Shown here in pieces: positions 4,616 to 6,376 of a stretch of 6,376 nucleotides of DNA (its first letter is position 1; each line of letters opens with the position of its first letter). Origin of the DNA: JBGOUJ01 sp041477005 (GTDB taxonomy: Bacteria > Acidobacteriota > Terriglobia > Bryobacterales > JACQDG01); the NCBI GenBank assembly GCA_041477005.1, contig JBGOUJ010000453.1:1-6376 (forward strand), given 5' to 3'. Made by a program: the position numbers and the translations under genes. The notes under the pieces were generated by a model that worked only from the letters and a program-made list of their open reading frames with translations, had not been told where the DNA came from and made no database searches.

Positions 4616-5239
4616 TTATTTCAAATCTATCGCGAGCCTTTCCACCGGGTGATCGAGCGGGTTTTCTTCGGTGTGGGTCATTACCCCGTCCAAACGCACT
4701 TCTCCCGCCTTTCCTCTTGCCTGGTCGGTCAGGTAAACAACCAGGTGGTCCATGGTGTGCTCGTGCAGAACGCCTTTTTCCCGAGGTCCGTAGCGGACCC
4801 TGAGCACTCGGACCTGGTCGTTTTCGAGCTCGAGGGTGTAGTGCTTCGGATCGACCTTGAGTGGGTCCAGCTCGGACGTCGGCGCCGGTGGTTGCCGGGG
4901 TTTGCCCTTCAGCTCGATTTCCACGACCTGAAACGAATGGTCCGTTGTGTTCTCGCTTACATGCGGGCCGCCCGCCGGACTCCACACCACGTCGCCGGCT
5001 TTGGACTTCAGCGTTGCGACCTTGCCGGTTGGAGCGGTCAGCGTGATCTGGCCGGCGCCCAGGTAAATCAGGACCCGGTTCATCTTATGCTCGTGCAGAG
5101 CACTAGGATGGTGCGGCTGCTCGGTCGCGACAAGAACCCGCACTCGCGGCGTATCGAACTTCACGTCGTCGGGGGTCTGCCCGCAGATGCTGGCGGCCGT
5201 TAACATCGCCAGCAGGCTCCAGCTCCGCATTGTTCTCAT
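4616..5239 (-). CDS. Exported two-domain (bicupin-like) protein
   Basis: This is a 207-residue protein. ATG 5239 is chosen because GGAG lies 9 bases upstream; ATG 5230 is three codons later with poorer spacing. The signal peptide is about residues 1-21 (MRTMRSWSLLAMLTAASICG, Q). Domain 1 (about 31-112) has SALHEHKMNRVLIYLGAG with His49/His51 and a KAGDVVWSPAGGPHVSEN segment with His93. Domain 2 (about 139-206) repeats it: GVLHEHTMDHLVVYL with His159/His161 and KAGEVRLDGVMTHTEEN with His189. In domain 2 the stretch between the YL and KAG landmarks is only 7 residues against 20 in domain 1, so about 13 residues (one or two strands) are missing. The substrate is unknown; the paired HEH motifs suggest metal binding. 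The gene starts 14 bases after the propeller gene ends, so they form an operon. Confidence 0.82.
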   Translation of the reverse strand: MRTMRSWSLLAMLTAASICGQTPDDVKFDTPRVRVLVATEQPHHPSALHEHKMNRVLIYLGAGQITLTAPTGKVATLKSKAGDVVWSPAGGPHVSENTTDHSFQVVEIELKGKPRQPPAPTSELDPLKVDPKHYTLELENDQVRVLRVRYGPREKGVLHEHTMDHLVVYLTDQARGKAGEVRLDGVMTHTEENPLDHPVERLAIDLK

Positions 5240-5253
5240 AGAGTTGGGCTCCA

Positions 5254-6066
5254 CTACAAGTCGATTCTGCACACGTAGCCCGCGCCGGAGCTGGCGTTGG
5301 AGCCTCCGCCGACCACGAGGCCGGCATCGCAGTAGTACAAATGCCCCTCGTGCAGGCACATGCCGTGCGGGTCCGGGTCCTCTCCTTTGGCGAGAGTCAC
5401 CACCTCCAGCACATTGCCTGTTTTCGCATCGATCTTCTGAATCAGATAATCATTGGAGAACAGGACCCAGAGCGCGCCGTCGTCCCAGTCCATCCCGTGG
5501 GCGCGGGTCAAATGCACGGGAGCTGCACGCAAGACTCGAAAGTTGTCCTTCCAATCCAGCTCCACCAGAGCGTTGATGCCCAGCGCTGTGACCCACAGGG
5601 TCTGGGTCTGCTCCACATACACGATCCCATGCGAGCCGCCGGGCCACGGCGGCCTGTACCTTCGGATCGTCTTGCCGGTTTCCAAATCGGCCTGGACTAT
5701 CTCGTCGAACGGGTTATCTGTCGGTCGAGGAGGCCGGCGGTTGCTGGTCCCCCCATTTGCGGACATCCACAAGTAGCCTCCTCCAACCGCGATCCCACTC
5801 GTGTTGTGCGACTCGGTCTGCACTTGGTGCAAAACTTTGCCCGTCTTCCAGTCGACCTTGTACGCCCGCTCCGTCACTTGACCGCCGATCCAAAGGGCAT
5901 CCTTGGTCGCCTCCAGAGCGTTGGGATGCTCATCCGGCGATTTAAACAGCTTGACGACCTTTGCCTTGCGAGTCGGGATCTTCTCCGGCCCTTTGCCGCT
6001 CTCAGATTCCTGCGCCGTTGCCACCCCGGCCACCAAGGCCGCTCCCAGGAAATCTCTACGTCTCAT
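5254..6066 (-). CDS. Tat-exported beta-propeller protein (SMP-30/Vgb-like)
   Basis: This is a 270-residue protein. The start at 6066 is preceded by AAGGAGG with about 9 bases of spacing. The N-terminus MRRRDFLGAALVAGVATA is a twin-arginine signal, so the protein is exported folded, possibly with a cofactor. The mature part consists of repeated propeller blades, each with a small hydrophobic strand ending in LW and a preceding turn: HPNALEATKDALWIGG (47-62), HNTSGIAVGGGYLWMSANG (87-105), HGIVYVEQTQTLWVTALG (146-163), HGMDWDDGALWVLFSND (190-206), HGMCLHEGHLYYCDAG (234-249). Two DWKTGKV/DAKTGNV turns (72-78, 213-219) are typical of PQQ-like or YVTN repeats. About five blades are visible, near the lower end for such propellers. 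A His begins each blade, which recalls streptogramin lyase (Vgb) and SMP-30 lactonase-like proteins. An enzymatic role is possible but not shown. First gene of an operon with the cupin protein at 5239. Confidence 0.8.
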   Translation of the reverse strand: MRRRDFLGAALVAGVATAQESESGKGPEKIPTRKAKVVKLFKSPDEHPNALEATKDALWIGGQVTERAYKVDWKTGKVLHQVQTESHNTSGIAVGGGYLWMSANGGTSNRRPPRPTDNPFDEIVQADLETGKTIRRYRPPWPGGSHGIVYVEQTQTLWVTALGINALVELDWKDNFRVLRAAPVHLTRAHGMDWDDGALWVLFSNDYLIQKIDAKTGNVLEVVTLAKGEDPDPHGMCLHEGHLYYCDAGLVVGGGSNASSGAGYVCRIDL

Positions 6067-6085
6067 CGTCGCACTCCTCCTTGCC

Positions 6086-6098
6086 GGGGTCATACCCC
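6086..6098. promoter_or_regulatory. Small perfect inverted repeat upstream of the propeller gene
   Basis: GGGGT (6086-6090), CAT, ACCCC (6094-6098) is a short palindrome just upstream of the ribosome binding site of the propeller gene. It could be a 5' UTR hairpin or a protein site. The remaining bases 6099-6180 show no convincing promoter boxes. Confidence 0.25.
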
Positions 6099-6180
6099 TA
6101 GCCCGTCCATCTGCCGGGAATGGGCGCTGTTGGCCCCGGACAGCCTAAGGATAACTCCATCGGGCACATTGCAAGCGGGT

Positions 6181-6303
6181 TCAGGATCCTATTTGAACAT
6201 CGAACTGCTCGAGCGAGATCCGGCCCGTGCTCTTGTCGTTCCAGGCGGCGATCAATTCGGCCGGCCGCGGAATGCTGCCGATCGGTTCCGTGGGTAGATG
6301 CAT
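6181..6303 (-). pseudogene. Truncated MetE-like N-terminus
   Basis: The frame from ATG 6303 to TGA 6181-6183 encodes 40 residues. It begins MHLPTEPIGSIPRPAELIAA and continues with TGRISLEQFD. This is the conserved start of UroD/MetE-like proteins related to cobalamin-independent methionine synthase, whose normal length is several hundred residues (TEPIGSIPRP, then GRIS-x-EE-L). The family likeness ends at about residue 35, and the frame stops at once. The rest of the gene is not found in the 115 bases before the propeller gene. It lies 13 bases after the stop of the gene at the right edge. It is a remnant left by a deletion, or a stop/frameshift product whose downstream part was lost. Confidence 0.6.
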
Positions 6304-6316
6304 AAAGTAATCGAAC

Positions 6317-6376
6317 TTACACCTTCAGATACGGTTTCAGCCCTTCGAAATTGTACTCGATTTCGGCAATCGCTTC
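6317..6376 (-). CDS. C-terminal end of an unidentified protein
   Basis: The minus-strand frame entering from the right edge ends at TAA (6317-6319) after EAIAEIEYNFEGLKPYLKV. Only 19 residues are visible. The helix followed by a GLKPYL tail could belong to a sugar-phosphate isomerase/epimerase-type TIM barrel, but this is too short to name. It is probably the upstream gene of the former MetE-like gene, 13 bases away. Confidence 0.5.
   Translation of the reverse strand, partial: EAIAEIEYNFEGLKPYLKV

Noticed and set aside
5341..6297. Plus-strand open frame of about 318 codons
   Set aside because: It is antisense to the propeller gene, which has a Tat signal, ribosome binding site and blade repeats; the plus frame has no recognisable motif.
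1..6376. CRISPR array or tRNA/rRNA gene
   Set aside because: No regularly spaced direct repeats and no tRNA-like cloverleaf or rRNA sequence recognised on either strand.

Overview
This is a high-GC bacterial window. No rRNA, tRNA, integrase or transposase gene is visible. The right half has secreted proteins of kinds common in soil Acidobacteriota (Solibacter/Bryobacter-like): a Tat-exported beta-propeller, small exported cupins, a lipocalin-like protein and a MetE-like start. The phylum is an inference from gene style, with no marker gene behind it.

Left part (1 to about 2640): this reads as an integron gene-cassette array with no integrase in view. Three attC-like sites, each opening with an RYYYAAC-type core and closing with a GTTRRRY-type core in the same orientation, lie at 273-332, 1192-1265 and 1986-2051. 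A fourth half-site begins at 2618. They separate (0) the end of a small membrane-protein frame, (A) a cassette with a secreted protein of unknown function, (B) a cassette with a HigB2/HigA2-type toxin-antitoxin pair that has its own promoter and palindromic operator, and (C) a DUF4160/DUF2442 pair. The DUF4160 reading frame is intact but has no ATG/GTG/TTG where the family normally starts, so a start-codon-based gene finder would miss it.

Junction (about 2640-2960): the fourth attC has only its left half. It runs into a decayed, oppositely oriented Gp49/RelE-like toxin gene. This looks like the broken edge of the array.

Right part (2960-6376): a plus-strand secreted protein made of two tandem lipocalin-like repeats converges on a minus-strand series. 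In transcription order this series is a Tat-exported beta-propeller protein, a two-domain cupin protein 14 nt downstream, an intergenic GC-rich inverted repeat, and a single-domain exported cupin. At the far right edge are the 3' end of an unidentified minus-strand gene and, 13 nt after it, a truncated MetE-like N-terminus.

The main result is the cassette array with two or three toxin-antitoxin-like units. Carriage of such units is known to stabilise large integron arrays such as the Vibrio superintegron. The unknown secreted cassette protein and the start-less DUF4160 gene are the least explained parts.
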